A DNA stretch of 64,000 nt from Ancrocorticia sp. (GTDB lineage Bacteria > Actinomycetota > Actinomycetes > Actinomycetales > Actinomycetaceae). Under the pieces are notes generated by a model, which was not told where the DNA came from, made no database searches, and saw nothing but the letters and a program-made list of their open reading frames with translations. The translations under genes were made by a program, and so were the position numbers. Positions 36,368 through 45,064 of the stretch are shown one piece after another. Position 1 is the first letter of the stretch; each line of letters opens with the position of its first letter. The stretch is taken from assembly GCA_022648165.1 (NCBI GenBank), contig JALCLX010000006.1:62001-126000 (forward strand), read 5' to 3'.

Positions 36368-37078
36368 ATGGATCAGCACGTTACGTCAGGGACGGCTTTG
36401 GCCGGCCGCGCGTTGATCAAAGATTTCGGGGCGGTACGCGCACTCGCGGGGATCGACATTACGATCCCCGCGGGGCAGGCGCTCGCCATCATGGGGCCTT
36501 CAGCCTCCGGCAAATCCACTTTGCTTCATTGCCTCTCCGGTATCCTTCCCACAACCAGCGGCGACGTCTACCTAGGTAGCCAGAACATCTCTGCGCTCTC
36601 CGATGCCCAACGTTCCCGGCTCCGTCTGAAGAACTTCGGCTTCGTTTTTCAAGATGGCCAGCTGATACCAGAGCTCTCTGCCAGGGAAAATGTGGCAGTT
36701 CCTCTTATGCTGCTCGGCTTGTCGCGCCGCAGCGCACTCGCGGTAGCCGACGATTGGCTCGGCAGGCTTGGCTTGAATGGCGCAGTCACACGCTACCCCG
36801 GCGAAGTCTCCGGTGGCCAGGCACAACGCATCGCCATCGCGCGGGCACTTGCCACCCATCCTGAAGTGGTATTCGCGGACGAACCTACTGGGGCACTCGA
36901 TCAAGCCACCGGTCACGAAGTGATGCAAGTACTCACGACGACGGCGCGCATGACGCACGCAACACTCGTCGTCGTCACCCACGACGTGCAGGTGGCCCAC
37001 TGGTGCGATCGGCTCGTGGAGATACGTGACGGCCGCATTCACGCTGATTCCGCAGCTCAACAGGGTGGTGCGCAGTGA
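36368..37078 (+). CDS. ABC transporter ATPase (LolD/MacB type), second system
   Basis: 236 aa, two bases after the large permease. Walker A IMGPSASGKSTLLHCLSG, signature GEVSGGQAQRIAIARAL, Walker B VVFADEPTGALDQAT and H-loop VVTHDVQVAHW. The stop overlaps the following permease GTG. It likely pairs with the smaller permease at 37075. Confidence 0.95.
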   Translation: MDQHVTSGTALAGRALIKDFGAVRALAGIDITIPAGQALAIMGPSASGKSTLLHCLSGILPTTSGDVYLGSQNISALSDAQRSRLRLKNFGFVFQDGQLIPELSARENVAVPLMLLGLSRRSALAVADDWLGRLGLNGAVTRYPGEVSGGQAQRIAIARALATHPEVVFADEPTGALDQATGHEVMQVLTTTARMTHATLVVVTHDVQVAHWCDRLVEIRDGRIHADSAAQQGGAQ

Positions 37079-38448
37079 AAGAGGCGCTGCGGCTCGCGCC
37101 CGTTCTCACACTGTCACGGCTGAAAACGCGGCGAGGCGATGCGTGGCTTGATCTCCTCGCTATCGTCTCCTTCGCGCTGTCCACGTTGATGGCTCTCACC
37201 GTGGCCGGAGGTATCTGGATGTTCATCGGATGGCGTACCCATCCCACGCCAGAGATGATGCACGTAGCCGCCTCAGCATGGGGATACGGAGATACTGATG
37301 GCGTGTTCAGCCTGTACGTGTCGCTCGCGTACGTCGCCGGCGCATTGCTCGTCTTCCCGATCTTCTCTCTTGGCGCTTCCGCGGTTCGTTTGGGCGCGCG
37401 GGGGAGGTCCCAAAGGCTCGCTTCGCTGCGGCTCGTCGGGCTGACAAGCGGACAAACGCTCATCATTTCCCTCGTTGAAACTGTGATTCAGTGGTTTATC
37501 GGTACCGCTATCGGCTTGTTTGCGTACGGCGCTACGCTGCCCTTATGGCGGCACGTGCGCTTCTTAGAGCAACCGATACGGCCGTCTGATATGCTCCTGC
37601 CCACCACAGCGATATTCGCCGTCATAGGAATCGTGCTCCTATTAGCCTTGAGCTCCACAATCGCCGGCCTCCAGAGGATCTGGATCTCCCCGCTCGGGGT
37701 GGCTCGCCGGGAAGTGAGCCCCGGGTTGACCGTATGGCGCCCAATCGTGTTCGTCCTGGGGATCGCGGCGTTCGTGGTGTGGACGCGCGGTGCACCTTCG
37801 CTTACGGACTCTGCCACATACATAGCGTTGGCGGGCATGATCCTAGTGGTGGTGGCCGGTATCGCACTCGTTGGGCCGTGGATTCTTCAGTTGATTTCAA
37901 CACCGCTCGCCATCACACGGCGTGTACCGCGCCTCCTCGCAGCACGGCGGATTCTCGATGATCCCAAGGCCGCCTGGCGCAACATCAGCGGAATCACCTT
38001 GCTGTGCTTCATTGTGGGCTTCGTGGCAGTGATGCCCGACCAGCAGGATAGTGCGCTTTTCCAACACGACGTATTGACCGGCATTGAAATCACACTGGCC
38101 TTCGGCTTCGCCGTAGCGGCACTTTCGACGTTGATGAACCAATCCAGCATGATCTTTGATCGCGCGCGTCAAACGTATGCCCTTGCCCAGATTGGATTCC
38201 CTCACCGGGTCTTCAGCATGACGCGCGTCCATCAAGTGATGGGTCCGCTGCTCCTGGCTACTGCGGCATCCGCCGCGTTAGGCGTACTGCTCTCAATCGC
38301 CCTGTCCACCATGCCGCCGTCTATAAGCGGCCTGTGGCGTATCACAGCTACTTTGATCGCCGGGTTAGCTATGTCTGCCGCCGCACTCGCCGCATGCGAA
38401 CCGCTAGAGCGCCGAGTGCTCGCGTCCCAACGGCGCGCAAACGATTAG
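37075..38448 (+). CDS. FtsX-type ABC permease, small
   Basis: 457 aa, GTG start overlapping the ATPase stop. It has eight to ten hydrophobic segments and an FtsX module around 65-205 (VRLGARGRSQRLASLRLVGL). There is no large outside core. The pairing with its own ATPase makes a second exporter in the same transcript. Function is inferred only from context next to the two-component system. Confidence 0.85.
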   Translation: MKEALRLAPVLTLSRLKTRRGDAWLDLLAIVSFALSTLMALTVAGGIWMFIGWRTHPTPEMMHVAASAWGYGDTDGVFSLYVSLAYVAGALLVFPIFSLGASAVRLGARGRSQRLASLRLVGLTSGQTLIISLVETVIQWFIGTAIGLFAYGATLPLWRHVRFLEQPIRPSDMLLPTTAIFAVIGIVLLLALSSTIAGLQRIWISPLGVARREVSPGLTVWRPIVFVLGIAAFVVWTRGAPSLTDSATYIALAGMILVVVAGIALVGPWILQLISTPLAITRRVPRLLAARRILDDPKAAWRNISGITLLCFIVGFVAVMPDQQDSALFQHDVLTGIEITLAFGFAVAALSTLMNQSSMIFDRARQTYALAQIGFPHRVFSMTRVHQVMGPLLLATAASAALGVLLSIALSTMPPSISGLWRITATLIAGLAMSAAALAACEPLERRVLASQRRAND

Positions 38449-38499
38449 GCCATTGCCATACTTGCGCACAACTCCGCTTGAGGCGTTAGGCTGTGGGGT

Positions 38500-38952
38500 A
38501 TGAAAATCGCAATTCCAGTAACCCCCGATGGCCAGATTGATCCCCGCTTCGGTAAAGCGCACGATGTGGCTGTTACGGAAGTAAACGAAGACGGCTCAGA
38601 AATCCTTTCCTGGGACGTTCACCAAGTGAACTGGGATGAGCTCCACGATTCCAGCCCTCACGGTACACATCACGGCCGCATCGTCCGCTTCCTCATCGAT
38701 AACGGGATCGAAGCCGTGATCATTAACCACGCTGGCGGGCCGATGATGAACACGCTCTCCAAGATGGGCATGATCATCGTGACCGAGGCGGAAGGTGACG
38801 CCCAGGAGCTCACACGAGAGATCACACCGCAGATCTACGAAGCGATTGAAGCGGAGTCAGATCCACACGCGTGTGGATGCGGCGGGAGCTGCGGTTGCTC
38901 AGATGAAGAGCCCACTGAACAGTTCATAGAATTGACCACTCGTCCCGAATAA
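38500..38952 (+). CDS. NifX/NifB-associated family protein with Cys-rich tail
   Basis: 150 aa. Residues 1-110 match the dinitrogenase iron-molybdenum cofactor biosynthesis fold (MKIAIPVTPDGQIDPRFGKA; GIEAVIINHAGGPMMNTLSK). The tail after residue 120 carries HACGCGGSCGCSDEE, a CxCx3CxC cluster with nearby His that could hold a metal or Fe-S group. Nitrogenase genes are absent, so this is one of the stand-alone members of unknown function. Confidence 0.8.
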   Translation: MKIAIPVTPDGQIDPRFGKAHDVAVTEVNEDGSEILSWDVHQVNWDELHDSSPHGTHHGRIVRFLIDNGIEAVIINHAGGPMMNTLSKMGMIIVTEAEGDAQELTREITPQIYEAIEAESDPHACGCGGSCGCSDEEPTEQFIELTTRPE

Positions 38953-38961
38953 CGCGCCGCG

Positions 38962-39780
38962 CTACACCAGTTGGAAGTGGCGCAACGCGGTGGCTACGCC
39001 GTCGTCGTCAATCGAATCCGTGACCCAATCGGCTGCCTTCTTCGCCTCTGGCGTCCCGTTTCCCATGGCAATACCCAGGCCAGCAGCCTTGATCATTGTG
39101 ACGTCGTTCGCCGAATCGCCGATCGCTACCGTATCCGATAGGGGAACGCCAAGTTCGTGCGCCGCGAGTTTCAGACCCACGGATTTGTCCATTCCGCGTG
39201 GCGAAAGCTCGCCGTTCTCCTGTCCGTCCGGTCCCATTGACCCGGCAACGATCGTAAAGCGCTCGCCGAACTGGGCCACCACATCAGCTAAATGCAGCCC
39301 ACTGGAACCAGGCAAAACGAAGGAGACCTTCGATGCCACGCGCGGAGTCTCGTAACGCACATATGGCGTGATCTGCTCTGCATAGGCAGACCAGTCGCCA
39401 GGCATCGCATCCTTCTTATGAGTGCGAAAACGATCCAGCGCCGTGCCTGCCGGATACAACGCTTCAGCGGATTGCCAAATGAATCCCGCTCCGGCAGCCG
39501 TAAACCACCGTGCCAGTTCCTGGATTTCCTCTGGCCTGAAATTGACGTCCTGCACTACGCGCCCGGCCACTTTCACGTAGGCGCCGTTGCTACCCACCAA
39601 ACCGGTGAAACCCAATTGCCACAGCCATGGGTATATTTCTTTGTCGCACCTTCCGGTGCACAGCAACAGCGTGTGGCCACGCGCTGCAGCGCTGCGCAAT
39701 GCACTTCGAGTTGTTGGTGTCACCTTCTGATCGCGAGTGAGAATCGTTCCATCAACATCAAAGAAAATCGCGCGTCCCAT
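38962..39780 (-). CDS. HAD-superfamily hydrolase, Cof type
   Basis: 272 aa from ATG 39780 (MGRAIFFDVDGTILTRDQKV); an upstream in-frame start at 39816 is less likely. Motif I is FFDVDGTIL, motif II LLLCTGR, motif III Lys in GMDKSVGLKLAAHELG and motif IV AIGDSANDVTMIKAAG. The Cof-type cap lies between motifs II and III. It probably dephosphorylates sugar phosphates or cofactors. It is convergent with the NifX-like gene, 9 bp apart. Confidence 0.93.
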   Translation of the reverse strand: MGRAIFFDVDGTILTRDQKVTPTTRSALRSAAARGHTLLLCTGRCDKEIYPWLWQLGFTGLVGSNGAYVKVAGRVVQDVNFRPEEIQELARWFTAAGAGFIWQSAEALYPAGTALDRFRTHKKDAMPGDWSAYAEQITPYVRYETPRVASKVSFVLPGSSGLHLADVVAQFGERFTIVAGSMGPDGQENGELSPRGMDKSVGLKLAAHELGVPLSDTVAIGDSANDVTMIKAAGLGIAMGNGTPEAKKAADWVTDSIDDDGVATALRHFQLV

Positions 39781-39982
39781 CGTTCCATCTTCGCAGAAGG
39801 CTCGTCCACACAACAAGGCGGGGTGCCGATCGATAGCCGGGCACCCCGTTTCGCCGCCATCATTGGCTGATTCTGCACTCTATTCGCTGAATTCTGTATT
39901 CTCACCTGCAATACTAGGAAGTTGAGAGTACGTGCATCCGCCTGTTTCACACACGAGCGCCGAGGCAAGAATCGAGTTTGCA

Positions 39983-41209
39983 ATGAATTGGCTTACCACT
40001 GCCGCCCACATGCGATGGCTTGAGGCTGAATCCGATCGGCTGTTCACGTTTGGGGCGGCAGCACGCGATCCCCAAGGAGGTTTTGGGTGGCTGGACGATT
40101 CTGGCGCAATTGACCAGCAACACGACATAGAGTTGTGGATCACGTGCCGAATGACCCACAGCTATGCGCTAGCCACGATGATGGGCCGGCCTGGAGCTTC
40201 GGCGCTGGCCGATCACGGAATCGCCGCGCTGAACGGCACGCTCCACGATCAGCAATACGGCGGCTGGTTCGCAGCAGTGGGCCCCAACCAGCCGAACGAC
40301 GCGAAGGAAGCATACGGCCACGCCTTCGTAGTTCTGGCCGCAGCATCCGCCGCGGCGGCAGGCAGGCCCGGTGCGCGCCCACTGCTTGATCGCGCCCTTT
40401 CGATCCACACAGAACGATTCTGGGATCCCAAAGCTGGCATGAGCCGCGAGTCCTTCAACCGCGATTGGTCGGAAAAGGAGGATTATCGGGGCATCAACGC
40501 AAACATGCACACTGTGGAAGCGTATCTTGCAGCAGCTGACGTGTTGGGTGAAGTGGAGTACCTGGAACGGGCATGGCGCATAATCTCCACGGCAGTGCAT
40601 CAATTCGCTCGCCAAAACAATTGGCACATGCCGGAACATTTTTCCGGTTCATGGGAACCTCTTCTGGACTACAACAAAGATACGCCCGCGCATCCGTTCC
40701 GGCCCTACGGCGCAACCATTGGGCATTCTTTCGAATGGGCTCGCCTCACACTTCAAGCAGCAGCACAACTGCAGTGGACCGGCCTTCCGGTTCCGGACTG
40801 GGCGGTACCTGACGCCCGCGCACTCTACGATGCGGGCGTGCGTGATGGGTGGCACGCCGATGGCGCGGATGGATTCGTATACACGGTGGACTGGGACGGC
40901 ACACCCGTTGTTCGCGAGCGCATGCATTGGGTAGTCGCGGAAGCCATTGACGCCGCAGCCGTACTGTGGCAGGTCACGCACGATTCAACGTATGCGCGCC
41001 AGTATCAGACGTGGTGGGATTATGCGGCCCGCTATCTCATTGACCCACGTGGCAGTTGGCGCCACGAAGTCGGCACAGACAACGGACCCTCGCACACCGT
41101 ATGGCAGGGGAAACCCGATATTTACCATGCGTTGCAGGCAACTCTCATCCCCCGCTTGCCCGTCGCGCCCGCACTCGCAGAGTCTCTCCGTTCAGGTAAC
41201 TTAGGCTAG
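39983..41209 (+). CDS. AGE-family aldose-ketose isomerase (YihS/mannose isomerase-like)
   Basis: 408 aa from ATG 39983 (MNWLTTAAHMRWLEAESDRL), where E. coli YihS aligns; a GTG at 39932 would add 17 residues. It shows the YihS-type sites: Arg in LWITCRMTHSYA, the His in GATIGHSFEWARL and the late His in GKPDIYHALQATLIPRLPV. YihS interconverts sulfoquinovose/sulfofructose and also mannose/fructose/lyxose. With no sulfoglycolysis genes around, mannose or lyxose isomerisation is the safer guess. Cytoplasmic (alpha/alpha)6 barrel. Confidence 0.85.
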   Translation: MNWLTTAAHMRWLEAESDRLFTFGAAARDPQGGFGWLDDSGAIDQQHDIELWITCRMTHSYALATMMGRPGASALADHGIAALNGTLHDQQYGGWFAAVGPNQPNDAKEAYGHAFVVLAAASAAAAGRPGARPLLDRALSIHTERFWDPKAGMSRESFNRDWSEKEDYRGINANMHTVEAYLAAADVLGEVEYLERAWRIISTAVHQFARQNNWHMPEHFSGSWEPLLDYNKDTPAHPFRPYGATIGHSFEWARLTLQAAAQLQWTGLPVPDWAVPDARALYDAGVRDGWHADGADGFVYTVDWDGTPVVRERMHWVVAEAIDAAAVLWQVTHDSTYARQYQTWWDYAARYLIDPRGSWRHEVGTDNGPSHTVWQGKPDIYHALQATLIPRLPVAPALAESLRSGNLG

Positions 41210-42151
41210 CGTTGTGCGCGCCACGGCGTTGCGGCGAGCACGCAATCCCAGTACCGCCACCGCCACCTCGTTCACAGGTACGGCTACACCGGCCTCATGA
41301 GCCATACTCGCCACTGCACCATTGAGGAAGTCCAGTTCGCTCGGCTTACCCGCGGCAATATCACGCTGCATCGACGTCGTACCACTTGGATCCTGCACGG
41401 CAAACCGGCGCATGATCTCGGCGACGTCGTCGTCGGTCAGTGTGACTCCCCGCGCGCGGGCGAGTGCCTGGACTTCTTTGAGAGACGTCTCGAGGAGCTC
41501 CCGTGTCGGTTCGAAATCACGCACCTCACCGATCGTGGCATCCGCCAAGCCACACACCCCACCGAAAGTGGCGATGAGCGCAAACTTGGACCACTGGGCG
41601 TGTTCGATCGTTGGATCAACAACCGCTGCCACTCCCTGGCGGGCTAGGGCAGCAACAAACTCCGCGATCAGGGGATTCTCTGTCCCTGCGATTGTTCGCG
41701 GACCAGCTGTGAAGGCAGGTTGGGCGCCTTTCTGGGTGACTTCACCCGGCCCCTCGAGATAGGCAAGGACATAGCAAATTCCGGGGACCACGTGCTCGGC
41801 CCCGACTCGCCGCGCCAAAATCTCCGGCGCTGTGACGCCATTCTGAGTGGAGAACACGATCGTATCGTCTTTGAGCAGTGCCGCGATACCTTCCAGTGCC
41901 GAATCCAGTTGGTAGAGTTTCACAGCCACGACGACAACGTCGACCTGCCCGATATCACGCGGATTGGTAGTGATAGATGCGGGCCAGAACGTGGCGTCGC
42001 CATGTTGGTCCGTGTGAGCGATGAGTCCGCGCTTTCTGACGGGCTCAACGTGCCGCGGCGTCGCTACGAAATGGACTTCTTGACCGTCCGCAATGAGCCG
42101 TGATCCGTAGTATGCACCAATGCCACCTGTACCGATGATTGCAATCCTCAT
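41201..42151 (-). CDS. panE: 2-dehydropantoate 2-reductase family
   Basis: 316 aa from ATG 42151 (MRIAIIGTGGIGAYYGSRLI), with the NADPH loop GTGGIG. Also present are FSTQNGVTAPEIL, the catalytic Lys region QWSKFALIATFGGVCGL, the Asp in RDIAAGKPSELDFLNGAV and SMAHEAGVAVPVNE. It reduces ketopantoate for pantothenate/CoA synthesis. The family also contains other ketoacid reductases. The gene is alone and overlaps the convergent isomerase gene by 9 bp. Confidence 0.88.
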   Translation of the reverse strand: MRIAIIGTGGIGAYYGSRLIADGQEVHFVATPRHVEPVRKRGLIAHTDQHGDATFWPASITTNPRDIGQVDVVVVAVKLYQLDSALEGIAALLKDDTIVFSTQNGVTAPEILARRVGAEHVVPGICYVLAYLEGPGEVTQKGAQPAFTAGPRTIAGTENPLIAEFVAALARQGVAAVVDPTIEHAQWSKFALIATFGGVCGLADATIGEVRDFEPTRELLETSLKEVQALARARGVTLTDDDVAEIMRRFAVQDPSGTTSMQRDIAAGKPSELDFLNGAVASMAHEAGVAVPVNEVAVAVLGLRARRNAVARTTLA

Positions 42152-42270
42152 GGACCCAGTGTGGCATCTTTGAGTTTTCCAGCGCCAGGGTGACCACGGC
42201 ATTCTTGCGTTTGTGCTGCATGATGAAGGATTCCGTAGAATGAGACGTGAACCATCAAAGGAGCAGGACC

Positions 42271-43068
42271 GTGAGCGATTTTCAACCTGCATGGCGGACA
42301 CCCGAAAACCACGCGCCATCGAACTCCGAATCCGATAACACTTTCAATCCAGAAACCGGTAACGCCTTTAGCCAGGTGCCGCCCCATAGTCCATTCTCTC
42401 AGCCGTATACGGCCGACAGCAAAAACCGGGGTTCCGCCGCATGGATCGTTATGATCGTGATCGGAGTGGTAGCCATTATCGCCGGAGTCCTCATGGCATC
42501 GGGAACGTTCTCGCGCTCCAATTCCTCACAGAGCGTGGTGGTGCCCACTCAGATCGAGGCCACGGCAGAGCCCAGCGCGCAGCCATCTGTTTCCGCCACT
42601 CCCCAGGCTTCCACAAGTCCGGTCGCCGTACCTGCAGCAATGACCACGGTAGGAAACTGGGCGATCAAGGTTACGGGTTTCAACGCGGACGCCACCAAAG
42701 AGGTCGAATCCACATATTCCTATAGCAAGGGCTACGTCAGTCCACTCTCAGATGGCGAAAAGTACGTAGGTGTCCGGGTTACAGTAACGAATATTTCAGC
42801 CGAAGAGCTCAATACCTACACCGACTACGCTCCGGGGGCGAAGTTTTATTATTCAGATGGTGCGGACGCCTACACTTTGGACGAGTTTTTCACCGCGAAC
42901 GATGCGGGGACCGTTGCTGGTATTGGTTCATTGGCGCCAGGCGAATCTGGCGAAAGCTGGCTCTACTTCAAGGTGCCCAGCACCGTAACATCAGGCAAGG
43001 TCTCCTATATGAACTATGAGACCTGGAAGGACGTTGACGCTGAACCCGTGAGCGTGCCGTTGTCATAG
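42271..43068 (+). CDS. Membrane-anchored DUF4352-like protein
   Basis: 265 aa from GTG 42271, seven bases after AGGAG. There is a proline/asparagine-rich cytoplasmic start, one membrane segment (AAWIVMIVIGVVAIIAGVLM), a Ser/Thr/Pro linker and an outside beta domain (GEKYVGVRVTVTNISAEELN; GESGESWLYFKVP). The beta domain has the DUF4352 immunoglobulin-like pattern. Its function is unknown, probably envelope-associated. Convergent with the next gene. Confidence 0.7.
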   Translation: MSDFQPAWRTPENHAPSNSESDNTFNPETGNAFSQVPPHSPFSQPYTADSKNRGSAAWIVMIVIGVVAIIAGVLMASGTFSRSNSSQSVVVPTQIEATAEPSAQPSVSATPQASTSPVAVPAAMTTVGNWAIKVTGFNADATKEVESTYSYSKGYVSPLSDGEKYVGVRVTVTNISAEELNTYTDYAPGAKFYYSDGADAYTLDEFFTANDAGTVAGIGSLAPGESGESWLYFKVPSTVTSGKVSYMNYETWKDVDAEPVSVPLS

Positions 43069-43099
43069 GTGCGCTGTGAATGCGCACACGTGCCGCAGG

Positions 43100-44500
43100 T
43101 TAGAGTTCCCGATCTGCGGCCTGGCGCAATGCGTCCATCTCCTCCGGTGTGGGGAAGCTCGATACTGCATACCGTGGCGGCCACACGCCATCCATCGCCT
43201 TGAAGCCACTCCACACATCCCGTGCAACCGACGCACGCAAGGTCACGATATCACCCCGATCGTCTTCCCACGGCAGTGGTTTTGGTTCCCGCACAAAACT
43301 GACATATTCGGTATCCGGTAGCGACCCGTACGTATCTGAACCCCGCCACTGCGCATGGGAGATAAACCGCCCGTCGCGCAATTTGCGCACTTCATATGGC
43401 TTCAATTCGCCAACAGGAGTAGGCCAAGTCTTCATAGCCGCAACCTGTGCCCGGTAGATCTTGGCACGGAACGTCACGCGCAGCTCGGCCAGGATCTTCG
43501 ACGCCGGATGATCGGGAAGCGGGATCCATTCTTGCCACCCGTCAGAAGCAACCGTGTGAGGTAGCGGATAAATCGCCTCCTTGTCGTTAATCCTGTTTCG
43601 CAGGGCGCGGAACATGGCAGGCAAGTGCGGATCGTCCGCAAGCGCCACAAAAAAACTGGATCTGCTTGCGGGAATAAAGAGTGGCAGCACGTCGCCGTAT
43701 TCCTTGATCAGCGATTCAGAGACAGTTTGCGTCATATCCAGATCGGCAAACCATGAACTCTGGTAGTTTTCGGGCGCGGTAAAAACAAAGACTTGGGCAC
43801 CGGACACGGATGTCACACCGAGCTCAAGCCCTTCCTTCCCCACGGCAGAGTTGAGCTGGCGCAACTGCTCAATAGCCGATCCGAACAACGGCGCAACATC
43901 GTGGCTGATACCGCGTTCGTCCAAGTCGGAGAAGTACAACGGTTCGATCGTCTCCGGCTTGTCCTCCGCCACGCCCACACCAACGAACGCAGTAAGCGGC
44001 ACGTATACGAGCGAATCACCTTGTTCGTGCTTGTGCGAGGTAACGAAATAATCTGCCGCGCGCACGATCGGAAGAAGGCGATAGTGCGCCGCCTCTTCCG
44101 AAGGCCCTCCAGAATCGGTACTGAAATCCACCGCGCGCGGTTCATCAAGTCCAAACATGCGCTGCCCGCGGTCATCATCGCTGCGGCGGGATAGCTCGGT
44201 GCTGGGGGTGCCGCCGCGCGCCGCTTGCGGCCCAAACGTGCTATCTGAACGATCCTCATAGATCTGATCGTCGGAAGCCGCGGGCTTCGCCATGGAGGCA
44301 CCAATCGTGATAAGCCGTTTGAGCACTTCGCGGCGCTTGCCTTCGGGCGCGGATTCGTCAATCATCTCACCGGGACGAAAACGTAACGTCCTGCCATCTG
44401 CGAGTAGCACGTCTAGCCATTCACCATCAACATTGATAACGGCGCCTTCGAGATCCGGATGCCCCGCTGCAACGTCGAGTGCCCACTCCATAAACGACAT
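43100..44500 (-). CDS. Hypothetical protein with YtpQ (DUF1444)-like middle region
   Basis: 466 aa, no signal or membrane segment. Residues ~1-60 form a small domain (MEWALDVAAGHPDLEGAVIN). Residues ~140-310 (YRLLPIVRAADYFVTSHKHE; SLVYVPLTAFVGVGV; EYGDVLPLFIPASRSSFFVA) follow the layout of Bacillus YtpQ as I remember it. A further ~150-residue C-terminal part I do not recognise includes PLPHTVASDGWQEWIPLPDH. Assignment to DUF1444 is tentative. Single gene. Confidence 0.55.
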   Translation of the reverse strand: MSFMEWALDVAAGHPDLEGAVINVDGEWLDVLLADGRTLRFRPGEMIDESAPEGKRREVLKRLITIGASMAKPAASDDQIYEDRSDSTFGPQAARGGTPSTELSRRSDDDRGQRMFGLDEPRAVDFSTDSGGPSEEAAHYRLLPIVRAADYFVTSHKHEQGDSLVYVPLTAFVGVGVAEDKPETIEPLYFSDLDERGISHDVAPLFGSAIEQLRQLNSAVGKEGLELGVTSVSGAQVFVFTAPENYQSSWFADLDMTQTVSESLIKEYGDVLPLFIPASRSSFFVALADDPHLPAMFRALRNRINDKEAIYPLPHTVASDGWQEWIPLPDHPASKILAELRVTFRAKIYRAQVAAMKTWPTPVGELKPYEVRKLRDGRFISHAQWRGSDTYGSLPDTEYVSFVREPKPLPWEDDRGDIVTLRASVARDVWSGFKAMDGVWPPRYAVSSFPTPEEMDALRQAADREL

Positions 44501-44614
44501 GCGACCATTCTCTCTCGAATTAGTATCCGCTGCGCAAAAATCGGCTGATCGCGTATCGGCGATTTACTCCGGCAGTCCCGCCTTTTCGTGCGCCTTACCG
44601 CTAGAGTATGTCGC

Positions 44615-45064
44615 ATGAAGCTCGGAAAAGTCGAAGAACTCGCGCACACTCTTATGCGCGCGTATTGCCCTTCCGGATGGCAATTTGGCTTCGATCACGC
44701 GAAGCGGCGCGCCGGGCGCACCAATTTTGCAGCACACGCGATTACGGTCTCCGCTCCTTTGGCCGCCGTAGCAAGCGAGGCGCAAGTGCGTGATGTCATT
44801 CTCCACGAGATCGCTCACGTTCGCGTAGGCCACGCGCATCACCACGATGCGGTGTGGAAAGAGGAGGCACGCAGGCTGGGAGCGACTCCGCGCGCAACGC
44901 TTACGGACGGTCCTTCTCTGCCGGCACCTTACGTTGGCACGTGCCCGCGGGGCCACCGCATGGAACGTTTCCGCCGTCCGCCGGGCCCGGTTTCGTGCGC
45001 AGTGTGTGCCTCAAGTTTCCGCCCTGAATACGTGATCACGTGGACCCGCCGGGAGCAGCTATGA
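44615..45064 (+). CDS. SprT-like zinc metalloprotease domain protein
   Basis: 149 aa from ATG 44615 (MKLGKVEELAHTLMRAYCPS). It has the zinc protease motif ILHEIAHVRVGHAHHHDAVW, where HExxH and the downstream His bind zinc, and a C-terminal zinc ribbon (CPRGHRMER...CAVCASSFRP). It resembles the SprT-like domain shared with the Spartan proteases. Substrate unknown. The stop overlaps the next gene (ATGA). Confidence 0.85.
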   Translation: MKLGKVEELAHTLMRAYCPSGWQFGFDHAKRRAGRTNFAAHAITVSAPLAAVASEAQVRDVILHEIAHVRVGHAHHHDAVWKEEARRLGATPRATLTDGPSLPAPYVGTCPRGHRMERFRRPPGPVSCAVCASSFRPEYVITWTRREQL

